DNA of 64,000 nt, from NCBI GenBank assembly GCA_905178155.1, contig CAJINV010000005.1, positions 3,826,918 through 3,890,917 on the forward strand. Reading direction: 5' to 3'. This document shows, one piece after another, positions 11,436-20,799 of this stretch (position 1 is its first letter; every line of letters starts with the position of its first letter). The translations under genes were made by a program, and so were the position numbers. The notes under the pieces were generated by a model that worked only from the letters and a program-made list of their open reading frames with translations, ran no database searches and was not told the DNA's origin. The stretch comes from Amoebophrya sp. A120 (Eukaryota; Sar; Dinophyceae; Syndiniales; Amoebophryaceae).

Positions 11436-13161
11436 TTAAAACGGTACCTTGTCGTACGGGTCGATCCAGTTGATCACCTTCACGTCGGGCGTTTGCCCGA
11501 CGACCAGGTCGACATCCACGCGCTTCGGCATCGGGTTGCGGCGATCGCGAGATGGGAACGCGGACATCATCTCTACTTCCACGTTCTGTCGGCGGACCCA
11601 GTCCTGCGTGCTTTTCCAGCCCCGGAAGTCCTCCGCTAGTTCGTGGACCGCATCGTCGCCGTCTCCCATCTGATCCCACCCCACGCTGACGGCATACGCC
11701 TGCGCCTTCTTTTCAGCCATTCGCGCGGCCCGGTCGATCTGCTTGCGACGGGTGGAGGAAAGGCCGCAGGTGCGAAGAAAGTAATTTTCGCCAAAGTCCT
11801 CGACTACCCTCTCCACGGTTTTTTCCTTGAGTCGGTACCGCTCGCTGATCCGCGGGATGGTGAATCGAACCGGGTCCCAAGTGTGCAGAAAAAACAGGTA
11901 CTCGCGGAAGGCGTATAGCGAGGGAAAATCCCCCCTCCTAAAAACGTCTCTTGTGATCCTGAGTTTGTGGAAAAGTACACAAGTCAGTTTGTATTGCGTA
12001 AAAGGCAGGCGAGTGCTTTGCGTCAAATTATGTTGCTGTTTGGCCTGTTGCGTGGACAGTAGTCATGCCGAACAGGTCGTGTGACTCTACGCACTACATC
12101 GTCCAGTGGCATGCTACAAAGCGATTTGTGTGCTACACAAAGAAATCCGCGACGTAAGTTTCCCACTTCAATTTGACTAGGAGGGATCTTTTCCTGACGA
12201 TAAGTAGGGGTCCAGCTTGAGGTGACTCTCGACGTAGATGGGGAACTTTCGCGGGGTCAGCTTGTTCAACCCCTTGGGTTGGAGGTACCGCCAGTTTCTC
12301 GCCGTGGACAGTGTCGGGAACCGATTGCCGCTGAAATCCGTGTACGGCTCATCCGCATGACAAAAGCGACCCCCCGTCCCCGTAGACAAAGGAAATTCGA
12401 TGTCGCGCGAAGTGCAGGCACAACGCACCGTCAGAAGTAATGCTTCTGTCATCGCTCGAGAGAAGCGCCGACTCTAATCCTACGTCGGATAACAACAAAT
12501 CACTCTACTTCCATTACAGTACCGAAAGCAAATGGCCCCGACCTTTGATAGATACAAGTCTCCGAAACACGGCCCCCTAGTGTTCTTCCAAATAAACAAG
12601 TGCTTCGCACTTGTGAGAACATGCACAAGTCCAGCACCGACAACTTCCCTTCGCGAATGGAGACGAGGAGGATATTTCCTCGCGATATGGGTGAAGCGTA
12701 TCCAGCGTGACGCCGCCTCCGTCCCGGAGCCGCACCCCGACGTCCGAACCGCTTTTGCCCGGGTTTTCCCTCTTGCCCCCGACATCTTTCAAGTCCGCAT
12801 CCAGGACGAACTTGGTGGCCACGTCAGAGCGAGAGAAGCTGTGCGCGTCAGCGTGCGTTGCCACCGCGTCCTCGCTGCTGAGCTGCTGCCGGACGTTCCA
12901 GGGAAGCGGCCCGTGGTCGTCCGCGTGCGGAACCTGCCGTGGCAGAGGACGGAGCTTCGACGACCGAATGTTGCGCGCACTGCAGCGCTGCGCCCCCGCG
13001 CCAAGACTTGGACCGCGGGCGGCGAAGTGCCGGGTCTTCCCGCCAACGAGCGCAGCCATTCTTTGCGGTCCGGAGAGCAGGTCAGCTCTGTTGCTACGGA
13101 GCTGGCCGCGTGAGCGCAGAAGGAGCAACGACTTCTGACAAACAAAACGGGAAAAGTGCAT
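11436..13161 (-). CDS. Mitochondrial-type protein, possible mitoribosomal component
   Basis: Three exons, 13161-12688, 12344-12203 and 11908-11436, total 1089 nt or 362 residues, separated by two introners. The first 50 residues are rich in Arg, Ser and Leu and nearly acid-free (MHFSRFVCQKSLLLLRSRGQ), as expected for a mitochondrial presequence. The conserved-looking core is in exons 2 and 3: NWRYLQPKGLNKLTPRKFPI, then FLHTWDPVRFTIPRISERYR and LKEKTVERVVEDFGENYFL, a helix-turn-helix-like stretch of the sort seen in some mitoribosomal small-subunit proteins (I thought of the mS35 and mS45 families). The protein ends WIDPYDKVPF at a stop at 11436. The mitochondrial location is inferred from the N-terminus only, and the ribosomal assignment is a weak guess. 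Confidence 0.7.
11914..12202. mobile_element. Introner, family B-like (289 bp)
   Basis: Termini TATAGCGAGGGAAAATCCCC and the inverse of TATCGTCAGGAAAAGATCCC. Flanks AGGCG and AGTAG differ at two of five bases. Removal from the minus-strand mitochondrial-type gene joins HLKLDPY to FREYLFFLHT in frame. Confidence 0.8.
12350..12687. mobile_element. Introner, family B-like, diverged (338 bp)
   Basis: The right end is the inverse of TATCGCGAGGAAATATCCTC, the same terminus as the neighbouring copy at 11914. The left end CATCCGCATGACAAAAGCGA is more decayed. Flanks CGGCT and TGGGT differ at two bases. Removal joins LDTLHP to YTDFSGNRF in frame. Confidence 0.68.
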
Positions 13162-14095
13162 GAAAGAGCGCGCTTCGGAAACTGTGACGCACCAACTTGA
13201 CCCTTCCCGGGCAAGAGGATTCGAACACTTTAACAGGCACGGAGCCTAGAAAGCAAACGCAATGGCGGCACCAGGTGGCAGCGCCAAGACGGGGGGAATC
13301 CGGCAAGCGGGCGCCCCTCGCGGCGGACCGCCGGTGGAAAAACTTCCGCGAGACACGACAGGGGCAACGCCGGCCCCATCCGGTCGCGATCGGCCGCTGC
13401 GAAACAGACGCAGGAAACGCTTCACATTACCGATGCTGCAAGCTCCGTTGCGACTTCAAAGGGGCGCGGGAACACCGGAAGCGAAATCATACCCAACGGC
13501 GGGCGCCGCCCCTACGCTACGTTAGGGCAGAAGTCCTCGGCCCCCCTCAATACGCGCATCACAGTAGTCTCGATAAGTGGCCACAATATGAACACTTCCG
13601 CACTTCGCCGGCGTCATTCTCCTCATTTTTCTAATTTCAACAAAGTTCGAATATTCTCCGTGCTTTGTTTTAGGCTTTTCCAGTACATAAAACGCCCCTA
13701 GACTACGTTATTCGCGGCGGGTGGATGCCAGCGCACCTGGGTGGGAATGACAGCGGGGTAGCAGGCGGGAAAAGCCCGCGCTCCGTTATTCGAGGGAGCA
13801 CGCGGGGGGCCGGGCGGGAAAGCCCAACAAAACAGGCGGCGTTCCCGGACAATAAATAAACTGGGGAAGTGTCCGGGCCTCTAGCGGGTCAGCAGAAGGC
13901 GCACGGCTTACATACTGCGCCGCGCCCGCGGCCCGCCGGCGCCGGATAGAAATGGCTACTCGCGCGGGCCCCCGGGCAAGGTATTTGCGACATGCGGAGG
14001 CGATGAAAGGGCTTGGCATGCAAGTCCGGTCGGCGCGGCAGCGCATTAGGCTTTGGCCGGACCCGCGCCAAAGCCTCGGGGCAGGGACGGGGGTA

Positions 14096-14134
<39 letters not shown>
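14096..14134. repeat. Poly-G tract of 39 bases
   Basis: Uninterrupted run of 39 G on the plus strand, preceded by GGGGGTA and followed by CAGGAGGGGGTAGG. It lies in the strand-switch region. It could form G-quadruplexes. Its exact length is likely to be unstable and error-prone in sequencing. Confidence 0.9.
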
Positions 14135-14137
<3 letters not shown>

Positions 14138-14318
14138 GAGGGGGTAGGCGTCCGAAAAAAATGCAAGAAAAACTAGCCTGCCCTGCTGCGGAAAGCAGAC
14201 GAACCCGGGCCCCGGAGGCTCAATCACAGCCAAGAAGTGGCCCACCAAGGCTCCGCACCCCTATGCGCCTTGGAGGAAGTCGATTAGATCAGCCTAGGTG
14301 GATAGCACTTGTAAAGAA

Positions 14319-15440
14319 TCAGTAAAAAATCTGAAAAAATCACATATGATAGAACACTTAAAAAGTATGGACGACTGCTCTGCAGTTGTCTGTGTTTCAC
14401 ATATTGGCGTGCCCTGACTTCATTGATGGGAGCAGATTGCGATTCAATATGTTGTGCTGCCCCCATTTTTGAAAATTGCGAAAAATTTTAAAAAAATGAA
14501 ATTGGAAAACATTTGTGGATTTCCCGAAAAAGGCGCCAATCAATGTAAGAACATGTATGGAAATTGCATTTTCTTTGAATCTTTTTAGGCAGATTTCCTT
14601 TGTACTCGTGTAATATTGTGCATTTTTGGAAATTTCAAAAAATTTCAAAATTTTATAGTCATAGCATAACTCTAAATATGTGGCCAATTAGGTTGCAGAC
14701 AAGTACAGTCATCATATTGCGTCCCTTTTATTTGATTGACTTGAGTAAATTACCTCCGTACGCGCTTAATTTGCATGATTTTGCAAAATGTAAAAAATTT
14801 GAAAAATTTCTAGACGTGGCCCAAAACAGGAAAAAATGCAAAATGTGCCTCATATAATCGAGGACATATGAAGAAACGCGATGCCTTCAGCTGTTTGCAA
14901 AGACCGATGTAGTTTATTTGTCAAGTTTTTCTGGGATTTTTTAAAGTGAGAAAATCTTGAAAGGTCAAAAAATTTTCTCTGTGGTGAAAGTCTTCCACTA
15001 TTCATGCCCGTAGGTATATGATACCGCTTTAAAGAAGTAATTTTGTTGGCTGGCTCCATTTACTGAACTGGATTCCACAAGTTTTGACATAGTTTTTCAT
15101 ATTTTGGAAAATTGGAAAATTTCCAAAATTTTTTAAATGTCGTATATGATGAAGAATATACTAGGAAGGGAACCAGTGGGAGCCCTTGTTTTTGTATAAG
15201 TTGCGTTCATTTTGGCCGATAAGAATCAACCAGCCCCAAAGTGGTAGTCTGCTTACTATTTTGGAAAATCGGAAATCGGAAAAACTTACTCAGGGATCTG
15301 GATGGTGCCAGGTCTCTGGAGTGCGTTGAAAAAGGCCCCCAAGCGGGCGCTTTCGGCAGGGTTTTGCGACCGCATTCGACCGGCAGGAGCAGACAAAATC
15401 CGCGTATCCTCTAAGATCAGGAAAAAAGCAAAAGACTACC
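14319..15440. repeat. Degenerate array with A/T blocks every ~157 bp
   Basis: Blocks of the type GAAAATTxGAAAAATTT are centred near 14328, 14485, 14638, 14795, 14955, 15115, 15272 and 15428, giving spacings of 153-160 bp. Sequence between blocks is much less conserved. I read this as an old tandem repeat or a selected periodic signal in an AT-rich island between two GC-rich segments. No coding capacity is evident. Confidence 0.6.
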
Positions 15441-18400
15441 AATACGCGGGCCCTGCTCTGGAAACACTGGGAAGGTGCCTTGGCCAGGCCTCGCGCCTAC
15501 AGCCATGCGACCTCTTTTCATCGACTAGGACTAACTAAAACGGCCGCGCGGGTTTCGCTGACTCTCGTGACCCCCTCAGCATGCGGATGGCGCGGTCTCT
15601 TCGCAGCCGCTTTGCTTCGCCTGTGCGCCGCACGGAGGCCGCTAGTTCATGCTCCGCTTTATGAGGCCTCGGCGCCGGCGCGGCGTGGCGCGACATCCCT
15701 CCTTTCAAATGGTGGGAAAATCCAAGGCGGCCGCTTCGTTGCGCGCGCAGGCACGCGCCCGGGCGTAGACTAGTGCGGGGAAGCGCCCTAGGCGCAAAGA
15801 AGAGGCGGTGGTTCGCAGCTCCGGGTTCTTGCGCTGAGTGCGTCCAGCGCGGGTGGTACTTCCCCGGATGCGGGGAAAACCCTTTCCTCCATCTCGGATT
15901 GCACTCCGCCCCGCGGAGAAAATCGCGTCTCGTCGTCCGCCCTCGTAAGCGTCCTTTTTCTGGCCGCTCTCTGTCTTGTATCCTCGCCGGCACTGGTGTT
16001 CTCTATGCTGAACAATGGGGACCACGACCAGAATGAAAGGTGCCGCGTAGTGCATTAGGGCGCCGCGCCTCCTCTGTCAAGTTCTCCGCTTTCGCAGCTT
16101 CATTAATACTCCAAGGCGCTCCAACCATCTTGCAGATGGCGCTTCTGTTCCGACGGAACATACAATCTACGACTTAGCCACTTCTCGCTACGGTTCCGCT
16201 TAAGTAAGCGAGGCAGCCGAACGGCGAGGCGCAGCTCCGCGCCTGTTCTCCTGCTTGGATAGGCTGCGCCTCGTGCTTGCCTGCATTCTTTCGCAAAGGC
16301 CGTAAAAGACGAACGACCGCGGGCGGGTGTCGGAGCGCTGCATCAACATCCCCCCCGAGCGCACTACTACTGCTTGGAAGAACGCGATCTGTATCGAGTT
16401 GGGGATCACGGTTTGGGAAAGATAAGCACAGGCAAGATTTCCAAGCGGGAACGAAAGCGCAATACCCCATAACTAGCCGCGGCTCCGCTCTGCGCGTTGC
16501 GCCCTCTGCGACTATGCCGATTCGCCTCTATTACGAAGCTTGCGCGAAGCACCGGATTGCGCCATACCACGAGAGCGTGAGCAAGAGAGCGCAGCCGGAT
16601 TGCGCCACCGCACGGGCTCGGCACCCAAACGAGCCGGCGCTTGTGAAAATTGCGACGCCTGGTCCAGACCGCCGCCTCGGGCAAGGCGTTTGTGGGGCGG
16701 GAGCGCTTTCCGGGCGGCCTGCGTTAGACGTATAACTTTTAGCATGGCATGACGCCCGCAACGACGCCTAGCTGGCGCGCCACTTGCACCGGTCCGCGCG
16801 TACTTGACAAAAGCGCCGGGTTGCGCAGCAGAAGCGGGCTTCCGCCGCGATCGGTTGCTGCAGTGGTGCGAATGCCGACGTGGAAAAATAGTTACCGCAT
16901 CACCCCGGCGACGCGCGCGCCAGATTCTTCTTTGTCGCTCTCACCGGGCGGAAGTGCTGCGCTTTCCTTCCCGTCACTCAAGCCAGCAGTCCGCTTGGCC
17001 ACTCTTGCTGGAGCAGACAACGCACAACAGGCAGCAGCAACTGAGAGCGCCGTACCGTGGTCAGGTGCTGGACCCCAGGACGGTCATCCAGCCTCGGAAA
17101 CGGCGTTTCGTGTGCGACATGTCGGAAGCGGAGCGTGTTGCGTCAAGTTTTGACACCGCCCATGGCTCCATCCTTCTTCCCAGTTGGCGCCCGGGGAACA
17201 ACGGAGCAGTTCTTTACCGATGGCGTCGCGGCGCGGGGCCTTTGTTGAGCAGTTTGCATTAGCACACCGGGGAGCACAAGCGGTACGCGCGCCACAGGAG
17301 TCGCGTTGCGGAGAGGAATCGGAGTAGGTGCTCCGAGGATCAACTCAGTGCAAACAAGTTGGCGTCAGGTGCTCCTTCGCGTGGCTTGGCTTGTTGTATT
17401 TCCTGAACTCTTCAGTCTTTATCATCTTTTATAAATTTTCTTGTGCCGTGCTAATTATTGCTCGAAACAAAAGAAGACAGTGACAGAACCTTCTATCTCG
17501 TATTGCATGCGTCAGCAACTCTTCATCAAATGTAGTTTTGAATGAGTGAATGACTTACCCAACTGACGGCGTTATTGGAGAATTAGCAACAACTGTTGGA
17601 GGTCGAGAGACGAGGTCCTCCCTCTTCTGCGAAGCAAGGAAGTGTTATGCATAGGGCTGCGGTTGGATAAAACATGCGAAGTTTTGGGGGCTGGTGTGCT
17701 GGCCTCAGGCTAGGAACGACTTTTTTACCATGTGCTTGTACAACAAACGACGTATCACGTGATTGCGTCGTCCTAGGGCGGAGGGATCCCAGAAAGAGGC
17801 ACAACGGATTTTGGCCGTATGCCAGACATTTACTTACGGAAGTGGCGATTAATTTCTCCGGCTCGGCATGATACTATACAGTCTCCGCATTTCTCTGCAG
17901 TTCTACAGGTGTCACAGATGGTACAACACCCACTGACGGGGCGATCCGAAGTTTCCATGTCATGAGGTATGAAAATACAGAACGCTGATGGCTCGCGCTT
18001 TGATCCCGAATTATTGCGTAGAGTGTTAATATCAAGTAGCCACTTTCTCAAAAACGATCTCTGTACCACTTGAAGCCGTCGAAGCATCGATAGTCGGTTC
18101 CGATATTTTTGTCAGTGATCAATTTATTTCGTAGGAGATTCCGTATAATTCGAGCAAGAGCAACATACATTGTGATGTGCGAAGATATTCAGCATGAGCG
18201 AGAGACTGGCGTTGATCCGCTACACAACGTGAACGTGTTTCCAGATCTTACCTCACCGTTCAGCAATCGGCCCATGACGTGGCGTTCACGACCGTGACAA
18301 AGAGCTGCGCTGCAATGCCCGGCTTCGTTTGAAAGAGATCCGATTTACTACCATCGAACGGCATACTTACAACACCGGCTCTGTCCTTATCGTTTTGTGT

Positions 18401-18621
18401 TTTATTCTGATGCGGTGCACAACTTCGCTTTTTTAACTGTGATTCTCATTTCTGATACAAAAGAAACCCGTGCTTGCCAACCGAAAAATCTACAGTCCTT
18501 CCCCTTTCCATCGAAAAACAACGGTAGTTTTTGCTCACTACTCGTAAATTCGGCTACTTGTAGCTACACTGTAAGAAGAGTTTGGTTATACACTGAATTT
18601 TCGCACCACAAACCAATCAAG

Positions 18622-19308
18622 ATGGCAAAGGCAATGAAGGCAAGCAACGCGATGAAAAAGGCCATGAAGGTATCCAATTTCAAAAAACGCACTTACGACC
18701 CCCGCCGACTCGTATTTCGTATTTTGCATGGCCAGGACGAGTGCTCTGTGTGACACTTTGTCCTCCCAAGGGTCATTTTCTACTTGGCTTATCTGTCAGC
18801 AGGAGGAGAAAGGCAATTCATGACTCGTCCATCTCAACATGTATAATTTCGACCGGACTGCAAATGCATATCCAGTGAATATGGACCTGCATATCATTTA
18901 GAAAATTGGCAGAACTGCTTGGTAACGCGGGGGTCGGTAGTAAGCTTTTCCGTGGGATAGCTGGCCAGCAAGCCGAAAGCGATGAAATCGTCTGGTAAAT
19001 CCAAGGCCATGAAGTCTTCGTCCTTGAAGAAGGGCGGTAAGGTATCTTGGGGAAAAATCCGCCCTCTCGCCGTCGAAAAATTGTCATGCAGAGTTGTGTA
19101 GTGCAGAGTCAGTACTGCGCGGTAGTACAACGGTAGTCAAATGTCACAGAAAGGAGAGGGGGATTTTTGCTCTCCATACAAGGCCATGAAGAAGAGCTCT
19201 GCTATGAAGAAGAGCTCTTCCATGAAAGCTGTTATGAAGAAGAGTTCCATGAAGGCGGCGATGAAATCTATGAAGAAGGAGGCACCAGCTGCACCTGCGG
19301 CCGCGTAA
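18622..19308 (+). CDS. Small AMK-repeat basic protein
   Basis: Three exons, 18622-18670, 18965-19042 and 19184-19308, total 252 nt or 83 residues. Both introns are introners. The protein is built almost entirely of Ala, Met, Lys and Ser in AMK, MKKSS and MKSS units, ending KKEAPAAPAAA. Its charge is strongly positive, which suggests nucleic-acid binding. AMK-rich segments are familiar from dinoflagellate histone-like and other basic nuclear proteins, but no HU-type or other folded domain is present here, so a nuclear role is inference. The repeat continues without a break across both splice joints (AMKASKPKAMK and KGGKAMKKSS), which supports the model. It is the first gene of the plus-strand block. 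Confidence 0.8.
18671..18959. mobile_element. Introner, E-like with GACCCCCG termini (289 bp)
   Basis: Left end TATCCAATTTCAAAAAACGC and inverse of right end TATCCCACGGAAAAGCTTAC, followed on both sides by a shared GACCCCCGC. Flanks GAAGG and GCTGG match at three of five bases. A GT-AG reading (G-TATCC) is also possible. Removal keeps the AMK repeat in frame. Confidence 0.78.
19043..19178. mobile_element. Introner, family B-like, short (136 bp)
   Basis: Termini TATCTTGGGGAAAAATCCGC and the inverse of TATGGAGAGCAAAAATCCCC. Flanks TAAGG and CAAGG differ at one base. Second intron of the AMK-repeat gene; removal joins KKGGK to AMKKSS. Confidence 0.88.
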
Positions 19309-20799
19309 ATCAGGATGAAAGTGATCCCCTTTTTTGACAGGTATATGGTGTTTTCTTTTTTTCAACAACTGCAGAATCATTTAGGAGTGGTTTGTCCACA
19401 ACTACAGAATCATTTACCTTCTGAGAATTACACTGCAGTATGTGGGAGGCTTTTCCGCTCACCTTGAGAAGCGCGCGCGTCATTCTTTTTTTCAACAGCG
19501 CAACTGTTGTTGTGCTGGTAGCTAGTAGACTTTGCGGTCTGCTCCTTTTAAAGGTAAAGAAGACTCTTGCGAACTAGATCACAACAGAAGTAGACTTTTT
19601 GGAATCATATAGCCCTTTTTGCAGTCGGGCGATTTTATACGTTTGATTCACATGGTATTTTCAAACAAGTAATCGGCTTTTCATCTTCAGGTAACGACTA
19701 GAAGCTTCAGCAGGTGACGAGCACCAAGCGGGTTTGCTCCTGCCTACATCATTCTGTCCTTCGACGACCTGATCCTGAGCGGCTCGTGGCGCAGAGGTAC
19801 AACAAGTTTTAGCCTTGTGCTTCTTGAGGTTTTGTCTCGATTTGTTGACTTCCTACACGATTTAGTAGAGCACGTTCCGCAGTTGCTGCGAGCGTTTTGG
19901 TAGTTTACGCTTATTTCCTCAAAGTGACACTTTTTACCTTCAGGTACTGCTACCGGCCAGGGACGCAGGAGTGATGTGGCCAGCGCAAATACACCACGGA
20001 TCGCTGAAGCTTCAACTCGGGCTGGCAACTGCGAGCACGTGTCGAAATTGGAACTGCCTCTGTAAAAAGATGAACTCGAGTCATGCTTTTCCACTAGTAC
20101 TGTATACCCTAGCTACCCACTCACTCTACTGACTGACTTTCATTGATAATAGTAGCGTCAACGTACAGCGATTGGTAATAGTAGCGTCAACAGCACTTGT
20201 TTCCTGCTTCTTTTACGAATTTCGAAATGTACAACTCCGCTTCTGCCTGTTGCTGAGCCTCAGAAGATTTTTCTTTGCGGAAAGAGTTATTCTTGGGGAT
20301 GATTCAGTGCCTTTAATGAACCAACGAGAAACATTCGCCCGCTGACTCGAGAAAGGATTCAAGCGCGTGATCAGGCGAGCTTCTACCGCCGCGCCAGCGA
20401 GGCTGTATCAGAGAAAGCGTTCGCAAGTTCGTTGATACCCATTGGGTGTATGACAGTGCGATCCTCGGCGATCCATTCTGCATCAGGGATCAATCTTTTT
20501 TGCGTTTCGACACAACACACGTGCGCTCTTTTCCATAGCAGCGTCTCGCAGAAAATCGGTTGCTGATCATGTCAAAGTGCTGTCACATGAGTAAGGGAGT
20601 ATTAGTCATCACGTGATAAAAATTGTAGTTGCTGGTGTAACAAGATGACTCCCTGTAGTACAGGAGTCGATGTAAAAGAGAGAGCCGACGCCTGGTCGCT
20701 TGTGTAAGAGGTAGATGTGAAGCATCACGTGTGCTGAAAACAAGATGTCGATCGCAAATCGGTTGCAGTCCATTCACCGAGGTGTGACTGCCGATAGTC
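19309..20799. other. Intergenic, nothing recognised
   Basis: No supported coding region and no introner termini. A direct repeat of TAATAGTAGCGTCAAC occurs near 20147 and 20178. The short minus-strand frame at 19744-20094 has no domain and no structural support. Confidence 0.5.

Larger units (their letters stand above)
13162..18621. other. Gene-free divergent strand-switch region
   Basis: All supported genes to the left are on the minus strand and all to the right are on the plus strand. This 5.5-kb interval holds GC-rich segments (about 13200-14290 and 15300-17350), a long G tract and an A/T-block repeat array. Open frames exist in several frames at once in the GC-rich parts, as expected by chance, and none shows a domain or an introner. 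Promoters for the two flanking divergent genes should lie at its edges. Confidence 0.65.

Noticed and set aside
13197-13634. Plus-strand frame with a C-x3-C...H-x4-H zinc-finger-like stretch (HYRCCKLRCDFKGAREHRKRNH region)
   Set aside because: It has no clear start, lies in a GC-rich region open in several frames, has no introner or intron support and matches only a loose pattern.
13786-14248. Proline-tract proteins predicted opposite the G39 run
   Set aside because: The poly-proline is only the translation of the homopolymer; nothing else supports coding.
15302-17262. Many overlapping open frames of 60-150 codons on both strands in the GC-rich island
   Set aside because: The high GC content reduces stops in all frames. 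No domain, no codon-phase continuity and no introners, which are present in every supported gene of similar length.
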